The notes beneath the pieces are model-generated. The model was given only the letters and a program-made list of their open reading frames with translations, did no database searches and was not told the DNA's origin. Positions 19,413-28,351 of a stretch of 64,000 bases of DNA are shown here, in pieces (within the stretch, counting starts at the first letter, position 1; each line of letters begins with the position of its first letter). This DNA is from Bacteroidota bacterium (GTDB taxonomy: Bacteria > Bacteroidota > Bacteroidia > NS11-12g > UBA955): assembly GCA_030682255.1 (NCBI GenBank), contig JAUXOK010000023.1:62001-126000 (forward strand). Reading direction: 5' to 3'. The translations under genes were made by a program, and so were the position numbers.

Positions 19413-20373
19413 TTGGCTTAAAATCTTCATTAATTCGAATTAAGCTTGGTGTGAAGAGAAAACGCAATTATTTGTTAAATTAACAAATATCATTGAATTT
19501 AAGCAATTTATTGCAAAAATCAAATAAAAATTATACTACTAGTTTAGAAATCTTTCTCGCATTTTTTCTTTTTTTTATCATTGGTTTAATTGTTTTTTAA
19601 TTGCAATGATGAGTAAGCAAAGCTTAGGTCATTGCCAAAAAAAGACCACGAAGTAGCAGCGAAGCTAAACAACAAAGCGAAGCGACCTCACGAATGCAAT
19701 AAAACAAAAAAACAAGAATGAGTAAAAAAAGCTAGCACCATATAAATTTAGATCTCTTATTGGATTTTCAGACCACTGCGGGTGATTTCCTTGAGTCCAC
19801 TCAAGGAACTTCCCTTGTGGTTTCCCTGAAAAACCTTTTCCGCAAACTTGCGGAATAAAAAGTCTAAATTTAATAAAGGTGCAGACGGCTTCGATATTAG
19901 TTTGCATATAATAAACAGTAACCGTGTGGATGGGGTCAAGCAAATGCGTGAAATTTCTATTTTGGAGATGATTGTGCCTAGCCGTGCAGCTCCAAAACGA
20001 GAAATTTATATTTGGTTGTGCCTTTTTGTTTCTTTTTGGCACCAAAAAGAAAAAGAAATAATATATTGTTTGGGTGTTGACTTTTTCAGCAGACCCTATT
20101 TATGTTTAAAGTTTGAACATTAAATACTATGATATGAGAAATTTATATTAAGTGATAAGTTTTTATTGTGTTTTATCTGCTAACCATAAGTAATATTGTT
20201 ATAGAATAAGCAGAACTAATGCCTTAATTATGTTTCCCTCAGTTAAAGGAAGAACGATGTTATATATTTAAAAAATTGCCATTATGTTCAGCTTTTCCAA
20301 TTCGATATAACATTCAAAAATATTTATTGCAAAATTTGAATTTAAGATTCAAGTTTTACTGAATACAAAAAAC
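19413..20373. other. Long intergenic region with repeat family 2
   Basis: About 960 bases without a credible gene. The short open frames here lie on a repeat (19628-19900) and on its eroded neighbour near 20020-20060, which forms a tttttggc/gccaaaaa-like hairpin. The rest is AT-rich and shows nothing I recognise. Confidence 0.6.
19628..19900 (-). repeat. Dispersed intergenic repeat, family 2, copy A
   Basis: In reverse complement this matches 24295-24470 over most of its length. The shared core is a 22-base palindrome at 19787-19808 (10-base arms ttccttgagt/actcaaggaa), flanked by a long conserved block reading cagggaaaccacaaggga on one side and cgcagtggtctgaaaa on the other. The gctagc block and ttggcaatga are also shared, with an extra segment of about 80 bases inserted between them in this copy. 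Confidence 0.75.
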
Positions 20374-20381
20374 TATTTTTG
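20374..20381 (+). promoter_or_regulatory. -7 promoter box (tatttttg), 4 bases before the start codon
   Basis: Perfect TAnnTTTG match followed by cccc and the ATG at 20386. Confidence 0.65.
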
Positions 20382-20385
20382 CCCC

Positions 20386-21156
20386 ATGATTGAATGTCAT
20401 ATTGAAAACAAAATTGCTAGCCTCGTTCTAAATCGTCCTGAAAAAAGAAATGCTTTGGACGACCAAATGGCTGCGGCAATTCATCAAACTTTAATTGAAT
20501 TAGACCAAAATCCTGATTGTAAAGTTTTGATTATAAAAGCCAAGGGCGAAGCCTTTTGTGCGGGCGCAGATTTGGGATATTTGCAAAAACTACAAAACAA
20601 TTCTTTTGAAGAAAATCTGAAAGATTCCACAGCTTTGATGGCAATGTTTAAAGCCCTCGATAGTTTTTCTAAAATCACGATTTCGCAAGTGGAAGGCGCA
20701 GCTTTTGCTGGCGGTTGCGGTTTGGCTGGCTTGTGCGATTTCAGTTTTGCTACACCCGATTCCAAATTTGCATACACAGAGGTTAAAATTGGTTTTATTC
20801 CTGCCATTGTCTCTGTGTTTTTAAGTGCTAAAATTGGTGAAAACAAAGCCAAAGAAATGCTTTTGTCAGGCAAAATTTATTCAGCAGCAGAAGCCCACAA
20901 CATGCAATTGATAAATGATGTCATCCCTTCAGAAAATATGGCAACGCACGTGCAACAATTCGCTCAAAAAATGGTTGAAAATGTTTCGACAGATGCTATT
21001 AAATTAACCAAACAATTGCTAAGAGACATCAAAGGAAAAGCCTTGGATGAACAATTAACAATTGCCGCCCAAGCCAATGCACATGCCCGTTCTACTAAAG
21101 ATTGCAAAAGAGGCATTCAAGCATTTTTGAACAAAGAAAAATTAATTTGGGATTAA
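20386..21156 (+). CDS. Enoyl-CoA hydratase/isomerase family protein
   Basis: 256 residues of the crotonase fold. The CoA and oxyanion-hole segments are seen as KGEAFCAGADLGYL (about 53-66) and VEGAAFAGGCGLAGLCDFSFA (about 103-123). The two catalytic Glu residues of true hydratases are only partly recognisable, so it may be a methylglutaconyl-CoA hydratase (leucine breakdown) or another crotonase. It abuts the TatD gene directly: the TAA is followed at once by the next ATG, so the two are co-translated from one message. Confidence 0.88.
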   Translation: MIECHIENKIASLVLNRPEKRNALDDQMAAAIHQTLIELDQNPDCKVLIIKAKGEAFCAGADLGYLQKLQNNSFEENLKDSTALMAMFKALDSFSKITISQVEGAAFAGGCGLAGLCDFSFATPDSKFAYTEVKIGFIPAIVSVFLSAKIGENKAKEMLLSGKIYSAAEAHNMQLINDVIPSENMATHVQQFAQKMVENVSTDAIKLTKQLLRDIKGKALDEQLTIAAQANAHARSTKDCKRGIQAFLNKEKLIWD

Positions 21157-21921
21157 ATGATTTTTGTTGACTCCCACACCCATTTATATGCCGAAGAATT
21201 TCTAGCCGATAGCGATGAAATGATTCAGAGAGCTTTATCGGCAAATGTCAATATCATGCTGTTGCCCAATATTGATTTAGAAAGCATTTCTACTATGAAA
21301 AATTTGGTAGAAAAACATCCAAACAATTGTTTTCCGATGATGGGTATTCACCCTTGTTCTGTTACTAAGAACGTTGAAAAGGAATTGGAAATCATCAAAT
21401 TGGAATTAGATTCGGGATACAAATATTATGGCGTGGGAGAGATAGGCATGGATTTGTATTGGGATAAATCTACCGAACCTTATCAAGCACTTGCTTTTAC
21501 AACCCAATGTGAATGGGCCGTTGAAAGAAATTTAGCAGTTAGTATTCACACCCGAAATGCTACACAGGCATGCATCAACCTTTTAAAATCGATGAAACAA
21601 ACACCTAAAGGCGTATTTCATTGTTTTTCGGGCACATTAGAGGAAGCCAATATCATCATCAATATGGGTTTTAAATTGGGAATAGGCGGTGTTGTAACAT
21701 ACAAAAACAGCACTTTGCCTGAAATATTAAAGCAATTAAGTCCCGAAAATTTGGTGATGGAAACCGATTCGCCTTATTTGCCCCCTGTGCCATACCGAGG
21801 CAAAAGAAACGAAAGCAGTTACATTCCATTAATTGCGCAAAAACTAGCCGATATTTATGAAATAAAACTCGAAGAACTAGCCAGTATTACAACTGCAAAT
21901 GCGGTGAACCTTTTTATGTAA
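21157..21921 (+). CDS. TatD-family metal-dependent hydrolase (DNase)
   Basis: 254 residues of the amidohydrolase-fold TatD family, which includes 3'-5' exonucleases and D-aminoacyl-tRNA deacylases. Metal ligands are seen in order: HxH in FVDSHTHLYAEEF, Glu in GVGEIGMDLYWDKS, His in SIHTRNA, His in GVFHCFSG and Asp in METDSPYLPP. Length and motifs are complete. It is the second gene of a tight pair with the enoyl-CoA hydratase. Confidence 0.93.
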   Translation: MIFVDSHTHLYAEEFLADSDEMIQRALSANVNIMLLPNIDLESISTMKNLVEKHPNNCFPMMGIHPCSVTKNVEKELEIIKLELDSGYKYYGVGEIGMDLYWDKSTEPYQALAFTTQCEWAVERNLAVSIHTRNATQACINLLKSMKQTPKGVFHCFSGTLEEANIIINMGFKLGIGGVVTYKNSTLPEILKQLSPENLVMETDSPYLPPVPYRGKRNESSYIPLIAQKLADIYEIKLEELASITTANAVNLFM

Positions 21922-22027
21922 TACCGAATATACAAATAATATAGTCCTCCCGAAATTTTAATATTCGGGATTGCTTCGCATTATTGAACTATTTATTTGT
22001 TATTTCAGTATTTACCATGAAGTCTTT
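21918..22027 (-). repeat. Dispersed intergenic repeat, family 1, copy 2, with internal hairpin
   Basis: The inverted counterpart of 71-164. It starts at the tatD stop codon. It differs by an inserted perfect hairpin at 21948-21970 (tcccgaa/ttcggga with a 9-base AT loop), which belongs to a second class of short hairpins found elsewhere in this window. Confidence 0.7.
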
Positions 22028-22156
22028 TGGGCTGTTTTAAAAATATAAATGGTATAAGAGTGAAGTATGGAGTATGAAAAGAGATATAACAACTAGTGAC
22101 AAATCATTATTTTTTGTAATGAAGTAATTGTTATTATTTACTACTAATATTAAATT

Positions 22157-22642
22157 TTATCTTTTTAAGTTCCCTTTAAAGTTAGCAGTATCATTTTCGC
22201 GATTTGGATATATAAACATTTCTCGCCATTCTATTGTTAGTTCTTTATTTTTAAAACTACCATTACCTGTAATAATTCTTCTGACATTATAACCGTCAGT
22301 AGTGTCGGGTATAATACTAAAATTAGACCCAGATAAGTCAAATCTAACTATTTTCTCCTCCATAAATTGTGAACTATGATGAAACACGTAAAAATTAAGT
22401 TTACTATCAAATACTTTTATATTATTTTTTTCATATTTATGGTCTTTAACTCCATGAGGTCCATTTTGAAATATGTCTCCTAAATAAATCCCCTCATAAT
22501 TAGGAATTGGAGTAGGTATTGGCGTTTTGGAACAACTTGTTAGAAATATAGCTATTAAAATAATTTTAACGAAATTAGTTAATTTTGCTTTAATTAAAGA
22601 GAAATACACATTTACAACTAGTTTTGGATTTAATATAGTCAT
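22157..22642 (-). CDS. Lipoprotein of unknown function
   Basis: 161 residues from the ATG at 22642. The N-terminus carries a hydrophobic stretch ending in a lipobox (IFLTSC, the Cys being the likely lipidated residue), followed by a short proline-rich linker. The mature domain is small and beta-rich with GIYLGDIFQNGPHG and no known motif. The start is set by a -7 box exactly 4 bases upstream; a TTG at 22660 would overlap that box. A 30-residue segment before the hydrophobic core is long for a lipoprotein signal. It was likely acquired, since it stands alone between repeats. Confidence 0.65.
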   Translation of the reverse strand: MTILNPKLVVNVYFSLIKAKLTNFVKIILIAIFLTSCSKTPIPTPIPNYEGIYLGDIFQNGPHGVKDHKYEKNNIKVFDSKLNFYVFHHSSQFMEEKIVRFDLSGSNFSIIPDTTDGYNVRRIITGNGSFKNKELTIEWREMFIYPNRENDTANFKGNLKR

Positions 22643-22646
22643 AATA

Positions 22647-22654
22647 CAAAGATA
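22647..22654 (-). promoter_or_regulatory. -7 promoter box (tatctttg), 4 bases before the start codon
   Basis: Perfect TAnnTTTG match on the minus strand followed by tatt and the ATG at 22642. Confidence 0.65.
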
Positions 22655-22809
22655 ATACAATTTATTATTTTATTTTTCCATGTATCGAAATGAAAAATTT
22701 AAAAACCCAAAAATCTACCTCTTATGGTGTTTCCGAAGTATAAAAAACCCCTTTTTGTAACATGGTGGTTGGTCGACTCAGCACAAGGCTTGGCTTCAGA
22801 CCAACAGAG

Positions 22810-22912
22810 GTATAATGTACGTCATTCCGAGTGCAAGGAGGAATCTCCATATCGTGTAACAAATATGAAATCAAAAAGTCCCTCTTCTTTGGAGAGGGAT
22901 TTAGGGTGAGGT
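22810..22912 (+). repeat. REP-like palindromic intergenic sequences
   Basis: Two motifs of kinds widely scattered in Bacteroidota genomes: gtcattccgag...aggaggaat (attcc/ggaat arms) near 22819-22845, and a ccctct/agaggg hairpin near 22880-22898 followed by atttagggtgagg. The open frame across them is not a gene. Confidence 0.55.
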
Positions 22913-22929
22913 CTTAACGAAATCCTTCT

Positions 22930-24072
22930 CTACAACAAATCAATAATCCCCATTTTAAGGGCATTTATATTCGTTTTTTCAGTTGCAGAAATAAATACGA
23001 TGGGCGAATGTTCTTTGCTCAACCAACTGCTTTCAAATTCTGTTAATTCAGTTTCGGGATTGTTTTCTTTGTAGATGTCAATTTTATTGAAAACTAGTAG
23101 CGTTGGCTTCTCTCTCGCACCGATATCAAACAACGTTTGTTTCACCAACTCCATTTGATTTTCAAATTCAGGATTAGAAATATCCACCACATGAACTAAT
23201 ACATCGGCTTCTATCACCTCAGCCAAGGTACTTTTAAAACTCTCTATCAATAGCGTTGGCAATTTTCTGATAAACCCAACCGTGTCGCTCAATAAAATGG
23301 GTATAAACTGTCCTTCGTTATAGGGGTCTTCAAACACCACTTTTCTAACTGTAGAATCCAAAGTAGCAAATAATTTATTTTCTGCTAAAACATCAGCCCT
23401 GCTCAATAGATTCATGATGGTGCTTTTACCAACGTTTGTATAACCCACCAAAGCCACTCTCTTTTTATCCATTCTGCTTTGTCTTTGCACCTTATTTTGT
23501 TTATCAATCAATGCCAATCTTTCTTTCAAAAGTGTGATATTCGTTCTAATCACCCTTCTGTCGGTTTCTATCTCTGTTTCACCCGGACCTTTCATACCGA
23601 TACCTCCTTTTTGTTTGGATAAGTGAGTCCACATCTTGGTAAGTCGGGGTAATAAATATTGATTGAGCGCCAATTCTACTTGGGTTTTGGCTTGTGCTGT
23701 TTTGGCATTTTTAGAAAAAATATCCAATATCAACAAGCTTCTGTCGATGATTTTAACCTCTTTAAAGTTCTTTTCGATATTTCTGATTTGAGAAGGTGTT
23801 AATTCATCATCAAAAATCACCACATCGGCTTCGTGATATTCCACCAAAGTTATCAAATCATTCAATTTGCCTTCACCAATAAAAGTTCGTGGATTGGGAA
23901 AATCTAAGTTTTGGGTTAAACGTGCCATTGGCAATGCCCCTGCTGTAATAGTTAACGCTTCCAATTCATCTAAATACTCATTCAGCTTATTGTTAGATTC
24001 TTTTTTAAGATGAACGCCTACCAATATCGCTCTTTCTTGTTTTTTGGAGGTATAATAAAATGCTGGTTTCAA
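22930..24072 (-). CDS. hflX: GTPase HflX
   Basis: A 380-residue ribosome-associated GTPase that splits stalled or heat-stressed ribosomes. The N-terminal HflX domain has GEGKLNDL and VIFDDELTPSQIRNIEK, then a coiled linker with KGGIGMKGPGETEIETDRR. The G domain has G1 GYTNVGKST, G3 DTVGF and G4 NKID. The reading frame opens with TTG at 24072; an in-frame stop lies three codons before it, so TTG is the only practical start. A -7 box (tagctttg, 24104-24111) precedes it. The first 40 codons and the promoter are repeated at 24656-24861. Confidence 0.93.
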   Translation of the reverse strand: MKPAFYYTSKKQERAILVGVHLKKESNNKLNEYLDELEALTITAGALPMARLTQNLDFPNPRTFIGEGKLNDLITLVEYHEADVVIFDDELTPSQIRNIEKNFKEVKIIDRSLLILDIFSKNAKTAQAKTQVELALNQYLLPRLTKMWTHLSKQKGGIGMKGPGETEIETDRRVIRTNITLLKERLALIDKQNKVQRQSRMDKKRVALVGYTNVGKSTIMNLLSRADVLAENKLFATLDSTVRKVVFEDPYNEGQFIPILLSDTVGFIRKLPTLLIESFKSTLAEVIEADVLVHVVDISNPEFENQMELVKQTLFDIGAREKPTLLVFNKIDIYKENNPETELTEFESSWLSKEHSPIVFISATEKTNINALKMGIIDLL

Positions 24073-24103
24073 TAAAATTTAAATCTAATTTGTTAAACTG
24101 ATG

Positions 24104-24111
24104 CAAAGCTA
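24104..24111 (-). promoter_or_regulatory. -7 promoter box (tagctttg) of hflX
   Basis: TAnnTTTG match on the minus strand, 31 bases before the TTG start. An identical box sits in the duplicated copy at 24822-24829. Confidence 0.55.
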
Positions 24112-24294
24112 CTAATTTAGCCATATAATTTTATTTTAATATTTACTGACTTGTCAACTCATTTTTAGTAAAATTAAAACAATTGAGTATTATACAATTA
24201 TTGCCAAAATGTGAGTTTCAAACATTTATTGTTCATCAATTTTTAGTAAGTTACCAAGTCGCAAGCTTCATGTTTATTTTAGCTCTTTTACAAA

Positions 24295-24470
24295 TACTAA
24301 AATCGGAGCCGCCTGCACCTTTATTAAATTTTACTTTTTAATGAAGATTTTTCAGGGAAACCACAAGGGAAGTTCCTTGAGTGGACTCAAGGAAATCGCC
24401 CGCAGTGGTCTGAAAAATCAAGTTGAAAAGTCAAAATTTAATATGGTGCTAGCTTTTTTTGTTTCTTTTT
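24295..24470 (+). repeat. Dispersed intergenic repeat, family 2, copy B
   Basis: The inverted counterpart of 19628-19900. The palindrome is at 24373-24394 (arms ttccttgagt/actcaaggaa around gg). Outer shared blocks are gcctgcacctttattaaat on the left and tggtgctagcttttttt on the right. It lies between the real hflX promoter and its partial second copy. Confidence 0.75.
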
Positions 24471-24655
24471 TTGGCAATGAAAAAAAAGAAAAGTTGATGC
24501 AAGAATTATCTTAGTTTTTTGGTGTTTACTTGTAATTTGTATTACAAAATAAATTTTTTTAACTGATTGTTGTTTTTAATTTTTTAGTAGGTCCTAGATA
24601 AATAGTAAACAATAAAACCAGAAGTTTAAATTTTATCCAAATTCAAAATGTTGTA

Positions 24656-24861
24656 CTAACGAGGATAAGTCAAAGCTTCCAATTCATCTAAATATTCATT
24701 CAGCTTATTGTTAGATTCTTTTTTAAGATGAACGCCTACCAAAATCGCTCTTTCTTGTTTTTTGGAAGTATAATAAAATGCTGGTTTCAATAAAATTTAA
24801 ATCTAATTTGTTAAACTGATGCAAAGCTACTAATTTAGCCATGTAATTTTAATTTAATATT
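24656..24861 (-). pseudogene. Relic of a second hflX allele (promoter and first 40 codons)
   Basis: Positions 24669-24861 align without gaps to 23951-24143 at a constant offset of 718 bases, with seven differences. The coding part (TTG at 24790) repeats MKPAFYYTSKKQERAILVG and continues to DELEALT, then diverges to YPR and a stop at 24656. All five differences within the coding part are third-position and silent (GCG/GCT, TTA/TTG, GAG/GAA, ATA/ATT, ACC/ACT). That points to a diverged allele once under selection rather than a fresh duplication. Confidence 0.85.
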
Positions 24862-24874
24862 GAATCATTTTTTT

Positions 24875-26326
24875 GTGAAGATTAAATGCCTTTTAAACAC
24901 CCTTTTTTTTCTGTTTTTGTGCTCATCTTCTGTAAGCGCACAAGACATCGTTTGGGCAAATAAAAACAACATCGACAAACGCACTAATTTTACCAAAGTA
25001 ATAGGTCAAAATAAACATGGTGTCTATGTTTTAAAACACAAAAACAGCACCTTTAAAAAGTATTTTATTGTAGAACAATTCGACAAAAGAATGAACCTTT
25101 TGCGAAGCAAAACTTTTAAAATTAACAATGCCCAATTAGAAAAAATTGTGGTTCAAAATGATGGGTTAATAGTTTTTACTAAAGTTTACGAAAAAAACAA
25201 TAGTAAAAAGTTGATGATGAATACCATAGACTCAAATTTGATTGAAAAAAATGGTGTCTTATTGGTAGGCGAACAGGCAATGGGCAACAATTCTAGTATC
25301 AGAATTTACTATAACAAAACAAAGTCTAAATTATTGGTAAATGTATTTGCTGAAAAAGGCAATAATACGAGTTTGAATTACTACCTCATAGAATCTAATT
25401 TACTAACCCACAGTGGACAAACCAATTTAAATTTTAAATACAGCGATTTGTATATTGGCGAAGGAATTATAGATGAACAGGGTAATTTGCATCAACTGCT
25501 TTCGCAATCCGATAAATTTAAAAGTAAAAATGCTGCCGATTTTTTTCACTTTCTCTACAGTTTAAATACCAAAACCAATGTTGCCAACGAGCGTTTAATC
25601 AACGATAGAAATACATTCATCAGCAACTATCAATTGATAGACAACGAAGTTAGCAACGAAGTTATAGCTATCGGTTTTTATGGCAATCGCTACGAAGACG
25701 AAAACAAAGGCTATTTTTATGTTAAGATAGATGGCAAAACCCATCAAGTAAAAGAGAATCAGTTCATAGAAATAGACCGAGCTATAGTGTCACAAATTAT
25801 AGGACTCAAAAATGAGCAAAAAGGCGAAAGTATTAATAAGTTTACCATCAAAAAATTGATTCCCAAAATAGATGGCGGACTCATTGTTATCAGCGAAAGA
25901 GCTTTTGTAACCACCCAAAGCGATATATTTTATGTCAATGGAGTGCCACAAAGCAGTTATGCTCGAATTTTTAACAACGATGAAGTGCTTATTTTTAGTT
26001 TAAACACCCAAGGACAAACCGAGTGGCATCATATCATCAATAAGAATCAATCCTCTATCAACGATGGCGGCTATTACAATGGCATCATAGTGATGGTAAA
26101 TGATGCAGACTTTAACATACTATACAACGACCGTTTGAGCGTCAATGCAGATATCATACAGGTAACATTTAACGAAAAGGGCGAAACCACCAAAAAAGTA
26201 TTGCTAAACAACGAACAATACTTTGCGCTGCTCATACCCTCAGAATACAAACAAGTAAACGCCAACAGTGTGGTAATACCCATCAATCAAAACAGAGATT
26301 ACACCTATATTAAATTAATCTATTGA
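24875..26326 (+). CDS. Secreted protein of unknown function
   Basis: 483 residues. The GTG at 24875 gives a good signal peptide (KIKCLLNTLFFLFLCSSSVSAQ), better than the TTG at 24860. The mature protein is beta-rich with repeated units that include hydrophobic-Lys/Asn-rich strands, possibly a propeller, but no named domain was recognised. The stop TGA overlaps the TTG start of the next gene, a membrane protein, so the two are translationally coupled and probably function together. It begins just after the hflX relic. Confidence 0.7.
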   Translation: MKIKCLLNTLFFLFLCSSSVSAQDIVWANKNNIDKRTNFTKVIGQNKHGVYVLKHKNSTFKKYFIVEQFDKRMNLLRSKTFKINNAQLEKIVVQNDGLIVFTKVYEKNNSKKLMMNTIDSNLIEKNGVLLVGEQAMGNNSSIRIYYNKTKSKLLVNVFAEKGNNTSLNYYLIESNLLTHSGQTNLNFKYSDLYIGEGIIDEQGNLHQLLSQSDKFKSKNAADFFHFLYSLNTKTNVANERLINDRNTFISNYQLIDNEVSNEVIAIGFYGNRYEDENKGYFYVKIDGKTHQVKENQFIEIDRAIVSQIIGLKNEQKGESINKFTIKKLIPKIDGGLIVISERAFVTTQSDIFYVNGVPQSSYARIFNNDEVLIFSLNTQGQTEWHHIINKNQSSINDGGYYNGIIVMVNDADFNILYNDRLSVNADIIQVTFNEKGETTKKVLLNNEQYFALLIPSEYKQVNANSVVIPINQNRDYTYIKLIY

Positions 26327-27291
26327 TACGTTTATTTTCTAATACCTACACCCAAACCATCTTCTTTTTGATGGCATTTGCGTTATTGTTTCGCTCATCA
26401 GGACTCATAGAACCTTATGTAAACTCTAACACTCCTCTAACTTTAAATTATCTCCAAGATATTTTTAATGTGTTGAATCAAAATTCAGTTGTAGCCTATT
26501 TTATTTCTACATTCATTGTATTCATCACCTCATTGCAATTCAATAAAATTTGTAACAAACACGAGTTGGTAATTTTTCCGAGTTTTTTGCCTGCCTATTT
26601 TTACATCGTTTTAAACTCAGTATTTGTAGATCAGTTTTATGTAGGGCCAGTTATATTTGTCAATCTATTTATCATCCTTTCTTTAGGTTCCATTTTAGAT
26701 TTATACCATTCCGAAAATCCCTATTTCTCTTTGTTTTCCGCATCGTTTTTGGCGGGCATCAGTTCTCTGCTTAACATGACCTATGTGGTATTTTTTCTCA
26801 TCGTTATCATAGGCGTTAATATTTTCAGACCTTTTAATTTCAGAGAAAATCTGTCGGCTTTTATTGGATTTTTAATGCCCTTGTACATTGGTACCATGTT
26901 TAATTATCTCATCAACGGCAATTTTTTACCCTACTATATTTTCTTTCCCGATTATGGCAATTTCAACAATCAGAATTGGGTGCTTTATTCCGCATTACCC
27001 ATGATTGGGGTGATTGGTATTTTAGCCATTTTGAGGATGAACAAAAACTACAATTTAAACTCCATCAAGCAGAGGCGGTCCATATTTTTGATGTTAATAA
27101 CCCTAGTAGCATCAGGCATTTTAATGGTAACAGGCAAACAAAATCCCCGACAAGAGTTTTCATTTGTAGCCATTCCCTTGGCATATTTTTTCTCCTTTTA
27201 TTTCACCAACAGCCGCTTCAATTTATTTAAAGAAATCGTCAACTTCCTTTTATTGGGCTTAATTATCTTTTTCCATTATTGGGAGGGGTAG
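26323..27291 (+). CDS. Polytopic membrane protein, DUF6427-like
   Basis: 322 residues with about eight to nine hydrophobic segments and short loops. It starts MIRLFSNTYTQTIFFL and resembles the Bacteroidota DUF6427 family. The start is TTG, overlapping the previous stop (TTGA), which implies coupling. No catalytic motif was seen. In other Bacteroidota, relatives are simply membrane proteins of unknown role. Confidence 0.75.
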   Translation: MIRLFSNTYTQTIFFLMAFALLFRSSGLIEPYVNSNTPLTLNYLQDIFNVLNQNSVVAYFISTFIVFITSLQFNKICNKHELVIFPSFLPAYFYIVLNSVFVDQFYVGPVIFVNLFIILSLGSILDLYHSENPYFSLFSASFLAGISSLLNMTYVVFFLIVIIGVNIFRPFNFRENLSAFIGFLMPLYIGTMFNYLINGNFLPYYIFFPDYGNFNNQNWVLYSALPMIGVIGILAILRMNKNYNLNSIKQRRSIFLMLITLVASGILMVTGKQNPRQEFSFVAIPLAYFFSFYFTNSRFNLFKEIVNFLLLGLIIFFHYWEG

Positions 27292-27307
27292 GGGATTAAA
27301 ACAGATT

Positions 27308-28351
27308 ATGAATTTACCACAGAGTTCAAATATAAATGCTAATATCCTTGCCTCATGTTTTAAAAACACTGTTGCAACTTATAAATTTTATTGGTTATTA
27401 GCAATTGTAGAATCTGTAGAAGAGGGTAAAGTTAAAATTCCTAAAATTGAGTTATTTTCTAAAATGATTTCAAGCGCATGGTATACTGTAAATTATTTTA
27501 AAATATCATTTGGCGTGCAAGATGAATTACATAATAAAACAATATTAATTAAAGAATTAGAAAACTTAACAATAGATATAGATAAAATTAAGTTGTTGAA
27601 AAAGATAGGCAATCCGAGTAATAAACAAACGACAAAGGAACTAGATCATTTTGATAAAAATGTGCCTCATTGGTTTTTAAGTCCTTGGTTTAATCAATCT
27701 TCTAAAAATGAAATTTATATTAGGTCTCAAAAATTTGAAAACAATTGTCTTTACGCATTATTCAGAGAAGAAATAATTATCAATCCACATTGGATAGTTT
27801 ATTTAACAGAAAATGCAAAAATTATCAAGGATTTTTGTTTTTGGAATCTCTCATTGTTTTTGCAATCTAAGAATCCTAATGTTCCTGATATACCGAATAA
27901 ATTAATTAAGCCGATAATAAGAAATTCATTAACCAAACAAACTAATGATTTTTGGAAAATTGTATTTGAAAAAGAGAGATTTATCAATTGTATTTTTACA
28001 GAAAAACCATTGAGATTTGAAGATAAAAACTTCGCATTAGACCACTATGTTCCTCATGCTTTTGTATCTCATGATTTAATTTGGAATTTAGCCCCAATTG
28101 ATAAAGGTTTTAATAACAGGAAAAGTGACAGATTGCCTTTTAAAGAAATACATTTTGAAAGATTTTTTCAATTACAAGAAAAGGCATTTCAAATAAATAA
28201 AACATTCAAGCCAAATAGCAAGTATATGGAGGAATACTTAACGATTTTTTCTAATTTAGATAACTTCAATAAAGAGCGATTTAAGGAAGTTATTCTACCT
28301 TTGATTACAATAGCATCAAACAATGGTTTTTCATATCTTAAAGATGAATGA
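27308..28351 (+). CDS. HNH-endonuclease-domain protein
   Basis: 347 residues. The first 220 or so match nothing I recognise. The C-terminal part shows an HNH pattern: CIFTEKPL, then ALDHYVPHAF with Asp245-His246, IWNLAP and FNNRKSDRLP, giving the Asp-His, Asn and Asn...Lys ligands and catalytic His of an HNH metal site. It should cut nucleic acid if active. The gene overlaps the next one by 8 bases (ATGAATGA), so the two are coupled and their products probably act together. The pair is AT-richer to the eye than neighbouring housekeeping genes, which suggests transfer. Confidence 0.8.
   Translation: MNLPQSSNINANILASCFKNTVATYKFYWLLAIVESVEEGKVKIPKIELFSKMISSAWYTVNYFKISFGVQDELHNKTILIKELENLTIDIDKIKLLKKIGNPSNKQTTKELDHFDKNVPHWFLSPWFNQSSKNEIYIRSQKFENNCLYALFREEIIINPHWIVYLTENAKIIKDFCFWNLSLFLQSKNPNVPDIPNKLIKPIIRNSLTKQTNDFWKIVFEKERFINCIFTEKPLRFEDKNFALDHYVPHAFVSHDLIWNLAPIDKGFNNRKSDRLPFKEIHFERFFQLQEKAFQINKTFKPNSKYMEEYLTIFSNLDNFNKERFKEVILPLITIASNNGFSYLKDE

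Noticed and set aside
19665-20123. Three overlapping open frames on both strands
   Set aside because: They cover repeat family 2 and its neighbour; the same DNA recurs at 24295-24470 without any frame.
22724-22909. 61-codon open frame on the plus strand
   Set aside because: It is a translation of known-type intergenic palindromic repeats and has no promoter box or domain.
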